A stretch of DNA of 22,408 nt from Lachnospiraceae bacterium (GTDB taxonomy: Bacteria; Bacillota; Clostridia; Lachnospirales; Lachnospiraceae), in the NCBI GenBank assembly GCA_003489085.1, contig DNJM01000049.1, forward strand, positions 1-22,408. Direction: 5' to 3'. Below the pieces are notes generated by a model. The model saw only the letters and a program-made list of their open reading frames with translations, had not been told where the DNA came from and did not search any database. Below are positions 22,195 to 22,408 of this stretch, piece after piece. The first letter of the stretch is position 1; every line of letters begins with the position of its first letter. The position numbers and the translations under genes were made by a program.

Positions 22195-22408
22195 TCACGG
22201 ATGGAGCTTCATGCCGTGGAGCATCTTCACAAAGGCGGGAGAGAAATGGTCCACGATCTCGCTGTGCCCCAAATCCAGCTTGGCGATTTCGGCCATGTCC
22301 TCATCGCTGAGGGTAAAATCCCAGATATTCATGTTTTGCTCCATGCGGTCCCTATGGACAGACTTGGGGATGACTACCACCCCCCGCTGGACGTTCCACC
22401 GCAGGGCC
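22195..22408 (-). CDS. Aldo/keto reductase family protein, C-terminal end (continues outside window)
   Basis: The last 70 or so residues of an NADPH-dependent aldo/keto reductase are visible. ALRWNVQRGVVVIPKSVHRDR is the C-terminal cofactor-binding segment of the family: VIPKS and the following basic residues contact the 2'-phosphate side of NADPH. It is followed by MNIWDFTLSDEDMAEIAKLD. The frame is open to the right edge, so the N-terminal part and the catalytic Asp/Tyr/Lys/His tetrad lie outside. The substrate cannot be told. Base composition is GC-rich, unlike the rest of the window. The 22046-22194 interval up to the response regulator holds only the hairpin at 22147-22169. Confidence 0.9.
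   Translation of the reverse strand, partial: ALRWNVQRGVVVIPKSVHRDRMEQNMNIWDFTLSDEDMAEIAKLDLGHSEIVDHFSPAFVKMLHGMKLHP

Larger units (their letters stand above)
21857..22408. other. GC-rich segment with a junction inside the response regulator
   Basis: From the codons of the conserved DIMMPEMDGFEVL motif (21857-21895) rightwards, the sequence becomes markedly GC-rich: 98 of 150 bases at 21896-22045 against 72 of 150 at 21707-21856, hand counted. It stays GC-rich in the aldo/keto reductase fragment. The change coincides with a change of protein subfamily, so it looks like homologous joining of two genes at a shared motif, in the genome or in the assembly. Confidence 0.6.

Noticed and set aside
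22112..22310. Possible + strand small gene starting ATG AAC CCG GAC after GGAAGG
   Set aside because: It runs through the GC-rich hairpin and then antisense to the conserved aldo/keto reductase; no recognisable protein.

Overview
The window looks like a mid-GC, spore-forming Clostridia chromosome, most likely a Lachnospiraceae gut bacterium. The basis is spoIID and a SpoIIQ-like gene side by side, a stand-alone Spo0A-type DNA-binding domain, a T-box-controlled isoleucyl-tRNA synthetase of the long type, YolD/Y-family polymerase genes, strong AGGAGG-type ribosome sites and the composition. The genus cannot be fixed from this sequence. Almost all genes are on the minus strand.

Positions 1-900: the end of a hemolysin III/PAQR-type membrane protein gene (+) converges on a small GIY-YIG protein gene (-). 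Positions 970-2811: a sporulation pair, spoIID then a SpoIIQ-like gene. Candidate mother-cell (sigma-E) and forespore (sigma-F) promoters lie directly in front of them; the sigma-E candidate sits inside the terminator hairpin that follows glgP. Positions 2812-8847: glgP (glycogen phosphorylase) behind ileS, with a complete ileS T-box leader (ATC specifier, antiterminator, terminator). The ileS promoter is embedded in the terminator of the upstream D,D-carboxypeptidase gene (8921-10474).

Positions 10.5-13.65 kb form a decayed accessory region. It holds two fragments of what was probably a DarT/DarG DNA ADP-ribosylation toxin-antitoxin pair, a GDPD-family phosphodiesterase coupled to a stand-alone Spo0A C-terminal domain protein, a YolD-like gene behind a Y-family DNA polymerase gene that has lost its whole middle in frame, and a scrap of a tyrosine recombinase.

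Positions 13.6-17.4 kb: an ABC amino-acid-type importer (ATPase, lipoprotein, permease) downstream of an M20 amidohydrolase, an arrangement that suggests uptake and deacylation of a modified amino acid. Positions 17.47-22.05 kb: a phosphorelay operon of a REC/HD-GYP/GGDEF response regulator, a separate HPt protein, and a membrane hybrid histidine kinase with two receiver domains. It probably links an extracellular signal to cyclic-di-GMP.

From about 21.87 kb to the end the base composition jumps (about 48% to 65% GC by hand count across the junction), inside the response regulator at its conserved phospho-acceptor motif. It stays GC-rich through a partial aldo/keto reductase gene at the right edge. 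This is either a real recombination junction or an assembly join. No tRNA, rRNA, CRISPR array or intact insertion sequence was seen.
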